A stretch of 41,528 nucleotides of DNA from Oligosphaeraceae bacterium (GCA_012799725.1 JAAZKR010000009.1:1-41528); one strand, 5' to 3'; numbered from the stretch's first letter, positions 1-8,102 are shown. Program-made: numbers and translations. The notes: a model not told the origin generated them from the sequence alone.

Positions 1-175
1 GAGCCCTGACAAGGGCTGCACCATGCATAACCTGGGTGACCGAACCCAGAGGCCGAAAGGCGACTGAGCCCTGACAAGGGCTGCACCATGCATAACCTCA
101 GGTGACCGCAGCCCTGGAAGGGCAAGGGAACCCGAGGCAGGATCACCCCCCTAAAATCAGCGCCTGGAAGGCGCC
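1..175. repeat. Array of short hairpins with a 65-bp direct repeat
   Basis: A 33-base unit at 1-33 recurs identically at 66-98. The stretch is a chain of small perfect hairpins with 3-6 base loops: AGCCCT/AGGGCT (2-17, repeated at 67-82), CTGGGT/ACCCAG (32-49), GCC/GGC (52-61), GCCCT/AGGGC (111-123) and GCGCCT/AGGCGC (160-174). No reading frame explains it. Such GC-rich palindrome chains resemble REP/RAYT-type intergenic repeats, or the end of an insertion element lying to the left of the window. That assignment is inference. The array is cut by the window edge. Confidence 0.75.
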
Positions 176-482
176 ACTTCATGATGAATTTGCCGTATCG
201 GCCAGCGAGGAAGCCGAGTGAAGCCACCTCGAAAGAGCTTGTATAACAACGAGTTAAAGAAAAGTTGCCAGCAAATCTTTCATAACGAGAAGAAATCGAG
301 CAATAGCCGCACGGAAAACACCCTGTCACCAACAGGGTGAACAGCACAAGTCTTGCAACTATCTGAGAATAAAGCCATTAGGACTAAACCTCAGCTTTGA
401 CTGCTTTTTTTAGGATGAAAGGCTGTTATCCTGGAAACGTCTCAAAGGTATTCGAAGTCGCAATAGAGGAGATTGGGAGAAA
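176..482. other. Gene-free leader upstream of the peptidase-acetyltransferase gene
   Basis: No convincing gene is seen here. There is one perfect 8-bp hairpin with a 5-base loop (CACCCTGT/ACAGGGTG, 319-339) and a T-rich stretch near 402-412. An AGGAG and a GGGAG lie just before the ATG at 483 and serve as ribosome-binding sequence. I could not assign a convincing promoter. The 273-codon minus-strand ORF that enters this region is a shadow of the plus-strand gene. Confidence 0.5.
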
Positions 483-2915
483 ATGAAAAAACTGTATGCA
501 GATTTCCTGCAAAAAATCGATGCGGGCAACCTGAAACGCTGCACGGAAGAGTTGGCTGCCATTGAAATGGGGCAGACATTCAGGCACTACCGGATGGCGG
601 CGGAATATGTCCTGAAGCTGATGCAAAAAAACGGATTTTCCAATGCGGAAATCATCGATTTCCCAGCCGACGGGAGGACGGTTTTCCAGGATAAAAAAAT
701 GCCGTTGGCCTGGGATGCGAGCATAGGCAGGCTGACTCTGCTCGATGCCCCCGAAGAAGAGGTAGTTGCCGACTATAGCGTACATCCCTTTCATCTGATC
801 AAGGGTTCCGTGGCAACTCCGCCGGAAGGCCTCGTAACCAGAATCATTACCGAACAGCAGTTCCTGGCCGGAGAGGATCCGCGTGGGGCGCTGATAATGC
901 TGGAACCAATGACCTGGCCGCGAGCGAATGTTTTGGTGCCCATACTGGACCAGGGCGGTCTGGGCATCATTTCTGATTTTGTGATGGGAAGGTATAAATC
1001 CCCGGACTCCTTGCAGTGGGTCAACGCTTGTACAGAGGGAACAGACTGGCATGTGACCGAAGAAGACCGCCCGTTCATTGGATTCACTGTCTCCGCAAAA
1101 GTCGGCAACAGAATCCGCCAGCAGGCCAACTCCGGAGCACTCAAAGTCCGCGTCGAATGCGATGGACGGCGATACAGTGGCAAACTCCCCTTGATTACCG
1201 CCATGCTGCCGGGGAAAAGGAAGCAGGAACTGTGGATCATCGCCCATATGTATGAACCCTTGCTGAATGATGATTCCAATGGAGTCATTGCAGGGATCGA
1301 AGCCGCCAGGCAGATCATGCTAAAGGGGACGCCGGAATATTCATTGCGCCTGGTGTTCGCCATGGAACTGTATGGCTATGCCGCATATACCGCATCCCGA
1401 GGAAGCAACCTGAAAAATGAAGTAATCGGGGGATGCAATCTGGATGGACTAGGTTGTGTCAGTAATGAAACCATGGATCTATATGCCGCTGGACCCGCAG
1501 TGCCGTTTTTCGGCAATGACCTGCTGAAAGACGCAGAAAAAGAACTCAAGGATGTCCTGAACCTCAAATATAAGGGAACTGCATATTTTGACGATATGTT
1601 CATCGGAGACCCAACCGTTGGAGTCCCGACGGTTGGGCTGCATGGCCGAAATGGCGGATTCTGGCATAACTCGATGCAATGCTCGACGGATTTCATTGAC
1701 TGGAAACTTTTTCATAAAAATACAGCAATGGCTGCGGCTTATTTATATAAAGTGGCAAATTACACAGGGAAGGCAAGCAAAAAAATACCCGTGACAATAG
1801 AGCCGATCCAGTCGCCTTGGAGGGATTATGCCCGGCAAATGAGGATTGCCCGGAAAGAAGCTGGATTTCCGCATAGTTTGGCCAAAGTCCCGCAAAAGGA
1901 GCGGATCAGCCTGCCGGGAGGGGTAATGTATGACGCTTTCGCAAATGTCCTGTGCAATATGGACGGGGAGAAAGACCTGGCGCAGATCATCCGCGAGGCG
2001 GAAACCGAAACCGGGAAAATAAAAACCGAAGCGGAAGTGAAAAAATATATCGACTCGGTGAATTTCCTGGTAGATTACGGTTACTTGGAAGCCATCGAAA
2101 GGCCGGTCATCAAGGCACCTGAGATTCTCGAAGCACTGCAAGAACTGGGTGTCGCCCGTGCCGATGTCCTTTTGGTTCATGCCTCGGTTTCCAAATGCGG
2201 CTACATCGATGGTGGTGCGGAAACAGTGATCAAATCAATCGCGGCGGCGGCCGAGACCGTCCTGTTCCCCACCTTCACCAGGCCTTACATCTACCTTGGC
2301 GGACTGAATAAAGGGTATAACTACCGCCCCTATGATCCGGCGGATTATGATGCAATCTGGACGGGAAGCATCGGAAAGACCCTGCTGCGAAAATTTCCCG
2401 AGGCTATCAGGAGCAGCCATGTTACCCATTCATGGGCTGGGCTGGGCTGCCGGGCGGCGGCCTGTCTCGATTCGCACGAAGCCTGCGACAGCCCCACTGG
2501 CCGGAACTCCCCCATGGGAAAGGCGCTGGACATGGATGGGAAAATTCTGTATTTTGGCACCGGGGTAGCACCAACGACTTTCCTGCATTACCTCGAGGAC
2601 ATCTGCAATGTGCCGTATCTCGAGGCGGCCGTGTGTCGCGTCAAGAATCCTGATTCATCCTTGCAAACGGTGCTGATCGAAAAGCATTTGCCCGGACACC
2701 GGGATTTCTATCGGAAGGATGCGGAAAACTGCAAGTTTTTCCGCCGTGCGGTTGCTGATGGTCTGGAAATCCACAGTATTCAGCTTGGCATGGGGAAGCT
2801 ACAATTGATTGACCTCAGGCGACTTTACGAAATCGGCATGCATTTGCTCAGCGAAGATCCTTGCATCCTCCTGTGCGATGATCCGAATTGCCTTTACTGC
2901 AGAAAATATCATTAG
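483..2915 (+). CDS. M28-like (DUF4910-type) peptidase fused to an AAC(3)-family acetyltransferase
   Basis: This is an 810-residue, apparently cytosolic protein with no signal peptide. The N-terminal ~460 residues look like the DUF4910/M28-like aminopeptidase family. An IIAHMYEP...DDSNG block would supply the His and Asp ligands, VFAMELYG the Glu, and LDGLG and a late HNS the remaining ligands. A short winged-helix-like linker follows (about 470-540, 'DGEKDLAQII ... DYGYLEA'). From about residue 545 an AAC(3)-fold domain begins, with VLLVHASVSKCG, RSSHVTHSWAGLG and SPMGKALDMDGK...TFLHYLE, the usual family landmarks. The extreme C-terminus carries a C-x4-C-x4-C-x2-C cluster. AAC(3)-fold enzymes use acetyl-CoA to acetylate amino groups, but the natural substrate is unknown and drug resistance should not be assumed. 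The ATG is preceded by GAGGAG. A paralogue with the same architecture lies at 31212-33947. The domain order is clear; the physiological role is not. Confidence 0.9.
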   Translation: MKKLYADFLQKIDAGNLKRCTEELAAIEMGQTFRHYRMAAEYVLKLMQKNGFSNAEIIDFPADGRTVFQDKKMPLAWDASIGRLTLLDAPEEEVVADYSVHPFHLIKGSVATPPEGLVTRIITEQQFLAGEDPRGALIMLEPMTWPRANVLVPILDQGGLGIISDFVMGRYKSPDSLQWVNACTEGTDWHVTEEDRPFIGFTVSAKVGNRIRQQANSGALKVRVECDGRRYSGKLPLITAMLPGKRKQELWIIAHMYEPLLNDDSNGVIAGIEAARQIMLKGTPEYSLRLVFAMELYGYAAYTASRGSNLKNEVIGGCNLDGLGCVSNETMDLYAAGPAVPFFGNDLLKDAEKELKDVLNLKYKGTAYFDDMFIGDPTVGVPTVGLHGRNGGFWHNSMQCSTDFIDWKLFHKNTAMAAAYLYKVANYTGKASKKIPVTIEPIQSPWRDYARQMRIARKEAGFPHSLAKVPQKERISLPGGVMYDAFANVLCNMDGEKDLAQIIREAETETGKIKTEAEVKKYIDSVNFLVDYGYLEAIERPVIKAPEILEALQELGVARADVLLVHASVSKCGYIDGGAETVIKSIAAAAETVLFPTFTRPYIYLGGLNKGYNYRPYDPADYDAIWTGSIGKTLLRKFPEAIRSSHVTHSWAGLGCRAAACLDSHEACDSPTGRNSPMGKALDMDGKILYFGTGVAPTTFLHYLEDICNVPYLEAAVCRVKNPDSSLQTVLIEKHLPGHRDFYRKDAENCKFFRRAVADGLEIHSIQLGMGKLQLIDLRRLYEIGMHLLSEDPCILLCDDPNCLYCRKYH

Positions 2916-3139
2916 GCAACTTGAAAAATGAAAAAGCAACAACCCCTATAAAAATTTAGGTGTCTTCTCGGTTAAGCCGGTTATGCCAGCGTGTTCTATG
3001 CTGTTGAGAGGTACTGCACATGTTAATTGTTCATTCAACATGTAGTTGCGCCCCTGCGTGTGGCGTTTCCACAGCAAAAGGGGGTTCCGCTTGAGCAGAA
3101 TATGCTCCCTTGCGGAAGAACCGGCAGGAATGGTTTTGA
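2916..3139. other. Gene-free stretch between the fusion gene and a decayed gene tail
   Basis: Nothing here reads as a gene. Short overlapping ORFs on both strands share no recognisable motif. A 7-bp inverted repeat ACATGTT/AACATGT lies at 3018-3043 with a 12-base loop. The stretch may be the body of a decayed gene whose tail is annotated next. Confidence 0.4.
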
Positions 3140-3307
3140 ACCCGGAATGCCGGAGAAACTCGCTCTTTTGCACTGGGAACTGGGCTGCGCAAGACCAAGC
3201 GGGGCTTTTTTAGGCAGTCGAAGCTGGGCAAGGCGCGGAAAAGTACGGTGCTGATCGACAAAAAATCTTTTGATGCTTGGCTTGATGGCCAAGCGAATGA
3301 TGATTGA
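3140..3307 (+). pseudogene. Remnant of a small gene, possibly excisionase or helix-turn-helix type
   Basis: A reading frame opens after a TGA at 3137-3139 and closes at a TGA at 3305-3307. It has no ATG, GTG or TTG start. Its last residues (FFRQSKLGKARK ... STVLIDKKSFDAWLDG) have the shape of the C-terminal part of small excisionase or MerR-like DNA-binding proteins, where a Lys/Arg-rich strand is followed by an acidic 'AWL' helix. The frame ends four bases before a strong terminator hairpin, which suggests a once-functional 3' end. The likely reading is the tail of a decayed mobile-element gene beside a tRNA. The family assignment is weak. Confidence 0.35.
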
Positions 3308-3310
3308 TTG

Positions 3311-3344
3311 ATCCCCTGATGGCATTGCTTTCAGGGGATTTTTT
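3311..3344 (+). terminator. Rho-independent terminator
   Basis: A 9-bp perfect stem ATCCCCTGA/TCAGGGGAT is followed directly by a run of T on the plus strand. It sits four bases after the stop codon of the gene remnant ending at 3307. Confidence 0.8.
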
Positions 3345-3351
3345 GACAAAT

Positions 3352-3466
3352 TTTTTACAAACTGCCATTAAAAAAGGTGGTTTTTAGTTCAAAATATTTT
3401 TCATTTGCCTTTTTCTGCGGGAAAATGGCCAAAATCATTTAAAAAAGTTTGTAAAAAGTTTGTAAA
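3352..3466. repeat. Repeated AGTTTGTAAA motifs in an AT-rich spacer
   Basis: TTTTTACAAACT at 3352-3363 is the exact reverse complement of AGTTTGTAAAAA at 3446-3457, and AGTTTGTAAA occurs again directly after it at 3457-3466. The spacer is AT-rich and lies between a possible excisionase remnant and tRNA-Ala. Repeated short motifs in both orientations could be integrase or excisionase arm sites. No duplicated tRNA 3' end was seen in the window, so an attachment site is not established. Confidence 0.4.
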
Positions 3467-3522
3467 TCCACTTCCATTTTGGCTTGTTTTCAGGTATATT
3501 TGAGTATATTGGAGGGGAAATG

Positions 3523-3557
3523 AAAAAACCGCTTAAACTGTTTGAATTTAAGCGGTT
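3523..3557 (-). terminator. Terminator of tRNA-Ala
   Basis: On the minus strand, a perfect 11-bp stem (AACCGCTTAAA/TTTAAGCGGTT) is followed by TTTTTT. It starts three bases after the encoded CCA of the tRNA. Confidence 0.9.
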
Positions 3558-3560
3558 AAC

Positions 3561-3637
3561 TGGTGGAGCCAATGGGATTCGAACCCACGACCTATACGTT
3601 GCGAACGTATCGCTCTAGCCAACTGAGCTATAGCCCC
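3561..3637 (-). tRNA. tRNA-Ala (anticodon CGC)
   Basis: The 77 bases on the minus strand fold as a cloverleaf. The acceptor stem is GGGGCTA/TGGCTCC and contains the G3:U70 pair that is the alanine identity element. The D-arm begins TAGCTCAGTTGG. The anticodon stem is ATACG/CGTAT with loop TTCGCAA, giving anticodon CGC (codon GCG). The T-loop is TTCGAAT. The discriminator base is A and CCA is encoded. A promoter and terminator are visible on either side, so the gene appears to be a single-gene transcription unit. Confidence 0.97.
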
Positions 3638-3653
3638 ATATTGACAATGTCAT

Positions 3654-3681
3654 AAGATAATGCAAGTAACGCTTAAAGCAA
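3654..3681 (-). promoter_or_regulatory. Predicted promoter of tRNA-Ala
   Basis: On the minus strand, TTGCTT (3681-3676) and TATCTT (3659-3654) are separated by 16 bases and end 16 bases before the first tRNA base. The spacing matches the other sigma70-like promoters proposed in this window. The -10 box is imperfect. Confidence 0.5.
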
Positions 3682-3728
3682 GTAAAAGCAGTGATAAAGT
3701 CGTTTTTCAGCTTTGCTTTAGAAATGGG

Positions 3729-4020
3729 TCAGTCTTCTGTAGTGCAACGTGTGGAAACCAGGAAATTGCATAGGGCGCATGAGACCAATATTCCTTGCTT
3801 AAGAATTTTTTTCAACCACGGAAAATGCGGGAAACGCGGAAAGTTTGTAGGTATGCAGTTCTGGCGGATGGAATGGCAGGTGGGATTTCGGTCTGGTTTG
3901 TTGTTTCCTCCAATTGCTTGGCGTTCTCGGCGTTCTTGGCGGTTAAAAGAAGAGTGTTGGCTCCATAGGTCCCATGTATTGCCGTTAAACCAATGCTTCA
4001 GAAATGCTACAGAAGACTGA
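3729..4020. mobile_element. MITE-like element with 14-bp terminal inverted repeats
   Basis: TCAGTCTTCTGTAG at 3729-3742 is the exact reverse complement of the 14 bases at 4007-4020, which delimit a 292-bp element without a convincing gene. Inside are phrases of the type ACCACGGAAAATGCGG and GGCGTTCTCGGCGTTC, low-complexity motifs I associate with intergenic repeats in PVC-group genomes. A 19-base imperfect direct repeat (3714-3732 and 3994-4012, 15/19 identical) overlaps both ends. No clear target-site duplication is visible. The two ~100-codon ORFs inside lie on opposite strands of each other and show no protein motif. Confidence 0.6.
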
Positions 4021-4067
4021 GGCATCATTTACTTTATGGAGCGTTATGATTTTATGGTGGGTCTCGG

Positions 4068-5012
4068 TCAGTTTTCCAGTCTGGCTTCTAGTTCAGTCAT
4101 GATGGTTTTTAGAGAGCTGTAGCGTGGTGTGTAGCCTAACTCGGCGGCCTTGTGAAATTGCGAGCAGTAGACCGAGCTGATGTTATTGGGGCTCTGATGT
4201 GGGGTTTGTTCCAGCTGAAATTGTAGCGCGAAACGTTGTTGCAATGCGTCCAGCAGGCTAAATTTGTCTATGGCGGCGGCGCTGTATACATCCAAGGCGC
4301 AATTGATCTGCTCTTGTTGTACGGCTAAGTCTATGAGTTGGCATAAGTCTTGAGGATGCACATAGTCGCGCAGCATATTGCCGGGCTGTACTCGCAGGAC
4401 TTGTTTTTGTAACAACGCGGCTAATACGTCACTGAGGAAATATCCGTCTGTCGGATCGCTGTAGCGGCTAAAGAAAGAGAATATTCTTAGGTCTACGATA
4501 CGCAATTTTCGTCGGCTGCGATGTCTGGCTTCGCTATTGAGGCGCATCAGGGCATAATAGTCGCCGGGAAGCAGATTATTGACCGCAAAGCAGCTGCGCT
4601 CTTCGCCGTTGCAAGGTCGGGTTAGACTGCTTCCGTAGACTGCGCCACTGGAAAAATTCACGTACAGAGCCTTTGGTGCGCTCTCTGCAAGTGCGTCTAA
4701 GGCAAGACGATCAAATTTTTCAGTGATATCATGCCAGAGTTGATAGTTATCTTGCAGCCGTGTCGGCGTTCCTGCGCCTATGCAGTTGATCAGAAGATCG
4801 TAGTGTAGCAGTTTCAGGCTTTCGTAATCCGATATTGTTTTGATCTCGGCTTTGACCGGGTTCAGTGCTTTTAGGTTTTTTGCCAGCAATTCCGCTCTGT
4901 GTGTAAATAGGGTGATATTGTTTTTTTCGTGTTGCGCATAGTAGTGTAATAGGCTTCTGGCTATTTGGGCATTGGCACCAAGGATAACCATGTTGAACTT
5001 TGTTTTATTCAT
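4068..5012 (-). CDS. NAD(P)-dependent epimerase/dehydratase or reductase (extended SDR)
   Basis: This 314-residue protein has an extended-SDR layout. It has an N-terminal Rossmann start (VILGANAQIARSL, a variant of GxxGxxG), a mid-domain SSGAVYGSS serine region, and RDYVHPQDLCQLIDLAV near residue 230, typical of sugar-nucleotide epimerases and reductases. The catalytic Y-x3-K appears as YALMR, with Arg in place of Lys. It is the last gene of the minus-strand sugar cluster, 178 bp after the C-methyltransferase. By position and fold it could be the reductase that finishes a branched deoxysugar, a role like YerF, but the sequence does not fix the substrate. No clear Shine-Dalgarno sequence precedes the ATG. 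Confidence 0.8.
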   Translation of the reverse strand: MNKTKFNMVILGANAQIARSLLHYYAQHEKNNITLFTHRAELLAKNLKALNPVKAEIKTISDYESLKLLHYDLLINCIGAGTPTRLQDNYQLWHDITEKFDRLALDALAESAPKALYVNFSSGAVYGSSLTRPCNGEERSCFAVNNLLPGDYYALMRLNSEARHRSRRKLRIVDLRIFSFFSRYSDPTDGYFLSDVLAALLQKQVLRVQPGNMLRDYVHPQDLCQLIDLAVQQEQINCALDVYSAAAIDKFSLLDALQQRFALQFQLEQTPHQSPNNISSVYCSQFHKAAELGYTPRYSSLKTIMTELEARLEN

Positions 5013-5128
5013 AAATGAAAGCCGTGGTCATGATTAGGGGTTGTTCAAAAAGTAGGCAATGAACGAAATCTTATGATATGAAGTTGAGAGCTAAAGTTTT
5101 GGTGGCGCGTGGCTAGTCGCCTGCGAGT

Positions 5129-5156
5129 AGTGCCTTTACAAAGGCACTGTATTTTT
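5129..5156 (+). other. Strong hairpin in the gap between two sugar-cluster genes
   Basis: AGTGCCTT/AAGGCACT forms a perfect 8-bp stem with a 4-base loop. On the plus strand it is followed by TATTTTT and so looks like a terminator, but no plus-strand gene ends here. On the minus strand, where the cluster is transcribed, it lacks a T-run. It may reduce read-through or stabilise RNA between the C-methyltransferase and SDR genes. Confidence 0.4.
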
Positions 5157-5190
5157 AGTGGGATTTCTTCTCCAATTTTTGCATGATTCC

Positions 5191-6312
5191 TTATAGTTGC
5201 ACCAGCTCATTGCCTTCAATACAAGCCAAGCGGAGAGCATAACCATATTTCTGTCGGACGGAAGCAATGATTTCCTTATTGTAGCTGCCGGCGATAATAA
5301 GCAGTGCATCCGGCATTAGCTTGGTGAGGGTTTCCGGCGCAACGATGGGCAGATTACTGCCGGGGCTATAGCGGTTTTGCTTGAAGTCAGCTGCATCTAT
5401 AATGCAGGCCACCTTATCTTTTTTCCTGCTTGCTGCCAGTAGTGACAAAGCCTGATGGCTAGCACCCCATATCGGTATGGGGATTTTCTGTTGTTCGAGA
5501 AAATCGTCAAGTTGTTGCAGCAGACGCGTCTGAGCCTGTGAAAATGCGCTTGCGTCGAAGGACCGGTGCATTCTTACTTCAGCGGAAATGATATAATCGT
5601 GCCAGATGTTGCGGATACGCAGCACTTCAAAACCTAGGCTTGCCAAGGTATTTTGCAAGGTTTGTCTAGTGAAGTAGAAAAGATGGTCTATAATGAATTC
5701 GGAGACCAGGTTGCGGCGGCAGATCATTTCGAAATCAGGCACTTCAATAAGACCTACGGCGTCGTGGTCAAGGCAGCAGCGGATATTTTGCAACACTTGT
5801 CGGATATCGGGCAGATGTTCCAGCCAGCTATGCATGCTGAAGCCTTGGTAAGGTCTGTCGGACGGCAGGGTCTCGCCTATATATCCCTGTATGATTTGCA
5901 GTCCCTTACTGCGTGCCAATCGGCAATTTTCCGCAGAAAATTCCATGCCTACGGCTTGCAGGCTTTTCCAACATTGCAGATATTCTCCTTGACCACAGCC
6001 GAATTCAATAAGTTTTTTCCCTTCCAGCTGATATTTACGTCGGAAATTGGCAAATTGCCGTTGCCTAAATTTTTGCATGGTTGGGGATATGCCTGCGGCT
6101 CGGATCACTTCGCGATAATAGCTTACCGGTTCATTGTCCAATTGCACCACAGCACAGGCAGGGCATTGCTTTACTTTCAGGTCCAGCCTTTGTATCGCAT
6201 CTTGCTGTTCCGGGGCGGTTGAGAAACGTTGTGCTCGTGGCGGCTGCCTTTGTAACAACAGATCAGCTTTCTCAGGTAATTCAGCCAGACAGATGCGACA
6301 CTGTGAGACCAT
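5191..6312 (-). CDS. Sugar C-methyltransferase (class I SAM enzyme with zinc-binding N-terminus)
   Basis: The three-part layout of NDP-hexose C-methyltransferases (TylC3/NovU type) is visible. An N-terminal zinc site is made of CRIC and CPAC, followed by a Rossmann-type SAM domain with LIEFGCGQGEYL, and a C-terminal domain resembling Methyltransf_14 (IPIWGASHQALSLL). Such enzymes methylate a carbon next to a keto group of a nucleotide-activated sugar. I place the start at the internal ATG at 6312, not the ORF-track start at 6333, because GAGGGG lies eight bases upstream of it and the chosen start begins just after the stop of the upstream ThDP gene. The product is 373 residues. The protein is cytosolic and probably translated in coupling with the preceding gene. 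Confidence 0.88.
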   Translation of the reverse strand: MVSQCRICLAELPEKADLLLQRQPPRAQRFSTAPEQQDAIQRLDLKVKQCPACAVVQLDNEPVSYYREVIRAAGISPTMQKFRQRQFANFRRKYQLEGKKLIEFGCGQGEYLQCWKSLQAVGMEFSAENCRLARSKGLQIIQGYIGETLPSDRPYQGFSMHSWLEHLPDIRQVLQNIRCCLDHDAVGLIEVPDFEMICRRNLVSEFIIDHLFYFTRQTLQNTLASLGFEVLRIRNIWHDYIISAEVRMHRSFDASAFSQAQTRLLQQLDDFLEQQKIPIPIWGASHQALSLLAASRKKDKVACIIDAADFKQNRYSPGSNLPIVAPETLTKLMPDALLIIAGSYNKEIIASVRQKYGYALRLACIEGNELVQL

Positions 6313-6314
6313 GC

Positions 6315-8102
6315 TCAATCCCCCTCGAGGCAATTTTGCAACTCTTCAGCGCTTAAGAAAGGATAAACATTTTCCATGCGCTCGGTGATCATTTTGCCAT
6401 CACGCAGCATTTTAGAAGTCAATCGTGGCAGAGTCTCCTGTTCTGCGCAGAGCATCACTTCACAGAGCCTGGGACCATTCTCCGCCAACAGGACGGGCAG
6501 CTTGCTTTCCAAATCTTGTGTGTTGGCAATTTTCTCATAGGGCAGTCCGTAAGCTTGGCTCAGGGCTGCCAACGAGGGCAAGGTTAAGCCACTTTCCGGA
6601 TGACAGGCGACGAAGTTGCCTTGAAAGCGATTTTTCTGCATCTGATAAATAGAGCCATAGCCATTGTTGTTCAAGACGAAGAGACAGATAGGCAAGCGCA
6701 GTCTGATCCAGGTTTGCATTTCCTGCAAATTGTGTTGCAATCCTCCGTCACCGATAATACCGATAATACGGCGTTTACTGCCAGTAGCCACTGACACGCC
6801 GATGGCGGCGGCCAGGCCAAAGCCCATTGAGCCTAGACCGGGGCTATTCAAGAGGCGCTGACCGTCTTTGATCTTGAAGGCTTGCAAGGTGACTTCGGCA
6901 CATGCGCCGGAGCTGCCAGGCACGATTATGGCTTCCGGATCGGCATGTTTGGAAAGTTCTTCGATGAGATGATACAATGAAATCCCCGGACTGATAGGCC
7001 GGCGATATGATTCCTGAAAAACCGGATAACGTTGTTGCAGTTTTTTACAGTGTGCCAGCCAAGCTTGGCTGGCCGGGGCAGTTTTTTCGGCCAGGGTCAG
7101 CATTTCCTTTAATAAGGGTGCCAAATGCAGAGCATAACGTCCACTTAATGGCATTTCTAGCTTATTTAATTCTTTGTCATCGACATCGACAATGTACTTT
7201 TTAGCTTTTGGGGCGAAATTGTCATGTCTGAAGCCGGTTTGGCACAGGTCCAGTCTAGTGCCCAGTGCAATCAGGCAATCGGCGCTTTGCTGGATAATAT
7301 TGGCGGCGCGCTGTGGTATGATGCCGGGTCTGCCGACAAAGCATGGGTGGTCTTCTGGCAGGAAATCGGCAGCTTTCCAACTGGTCAGTACCGGCATGTG
7401 CAATTTTTCTGCCAGCATTCTGAATTCCGGTATGACTTTGGCTAGGCGTATGCCATTGCCCGCATAGAACACCGGTTTGTCGGCCTGGTTTATGGCCTTC
7501 ATAATTTGTTCAGCTGCTCTGCGGCAGTCTTGGGGCGCTTGCTGCGCCGGCTCATAGTCCGGCAGTTGTTCGGGGTCTATATTGGCTGCTTGCAGGTCCA
7601 AGGGCAGGTCAAGCCAGACCGGCCCAGGACGTCCACTGCGTGCCATATGCAGTGCCTTTTGCAATTCAAACTTAATTTGCTGCGGATCGGTGACGCACTT
7701 GGCATATTTGCAAACCGGGCTGACCAGGGCAACGGTATCCAGCTCTTGCACACCCATTTGGCGCACACCATGGCGATGGCGTAAATCGCTGGTTTTGACT
7801 TGTCCTGACAAGATAAGCAGGGGTGTAGAGTCTATCCATGCCGCTGCTACTCCGGTGACGGCATTACTTGCGCCTGGACCGGTGGTCAGCAGTGCGATTC
7901 CTATATCACCAGTGTATTGTGCATAGGCGTCTGCTGCTATAGCACAAGCTTGCTCATGCAGATTGACCACGTATTTGAAATGTTTATTTCGTCCCAGCGA
8001 GTCTAGCAGGTGCATACAGCCGCCACCGGGGAGCAGGAATATGTGTCTGCAATTACAATTACGCGCCAAAAAATCAAAGATATAATCAGAAAGTTTAATC
8101 AT
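6315..8102 (-). CDS. Thiamine-diphosphate enzyme, acetolactate synthase-like (YerE-like candidate)
   Basis: The full three-domain fold of acetolactate synthase-like ThDP enzymes is present. The N-terminal pyrimidine domain has the catalytic Glu (NLHEQACAIA, about residue 50) and TTGPGASNAVTG. A central domain follows, then a C-terminal pyrophosphate domain with GDGGLQ...NNNGYGSI for ThDP-Mg binding. In a cluster with CDP-glucose dehydratase and CDP-hexulose 3-dehydrase, the closest known analogue is YerE, which adds a two-carbon unit from pyruvate to C4 of CDP-4-keto-3,6-dideoxyhexose in yersiniose synthesis. That role is inference. The ATG at 8102 is preferred because MIKLSDYIFDFL is where the family normally begins. 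The longer ORF (to 8144) would overlap the upstream gene by 14 bases. Confidence 0.87.
   Translation of the reverse strand: MIKLSDYIFDFLARNCNCRHIFLLPGGGCMHLLDSLGRNKHFKYVVNLHEQACAIAADAYAQYTGDIGIALLTTGPGASNAVTGVAAAWIDSTPLLILSGQVKTSDLRHRHGVRQMGVQELDTVALVSPVCKYAKCVTDPQQIKFELQKALHMARSGRPGPVWLDLPLDLQAANIDPEQLPDYEPAQQAPQDCRRAAEQIMKAINQADKPVFYAGNGIRLAKVIPEFRMLAEKLHMPVLTSWKAADFLPEDHPCFVGRPGIIPQRAANIIQQSADCLIALGTRLDLCQTGFRHDNFAPKAKKYIVDVDDKELNKLEMPLSGRYALHLAPLLKEMLTLAEKTAPASQAWLAHCKKLQQRYPVFQESYRRPISPGISLYHLIEELSKHADPEAIIVPGSSGACAEVTLQAFKIKDGQRLLNSPGLGSMGFGLAAAIGVSVATGSKRRIIGIIGDGGLQHNLQEMQTWIRLRLPICLFVLNNNGYGSIYQMQKNRFQGNFVACHPESGLTLPSLAALSQAYGLPYEKIANTQDLESKLPVLLAENGPRLCEVMLCAEQETLPRLTSKMLRDGKMITERMENVYPFLSAEELQNCLEGD

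Noticed and set aside
426-1247. 273-codon minus-strand ORF
   Set aside because: It lies entirely antisense to the peptidase-acetyltransferase gene, has no recognisable motif or ribosome-binding sequence, and the plus-strand frame is clearly coding.
3691-4020. 109-codon ORF and its 99-codon antisense partner
   Set aside because: Both fall within the inverted-repeat element and consist of low-complexity repeat sequence.
5653-6222. 189-codon plus-strand ORF
   Set aside because: Antisense shadow of the C-methyltransferase gene, whose motifs are unmistakable.
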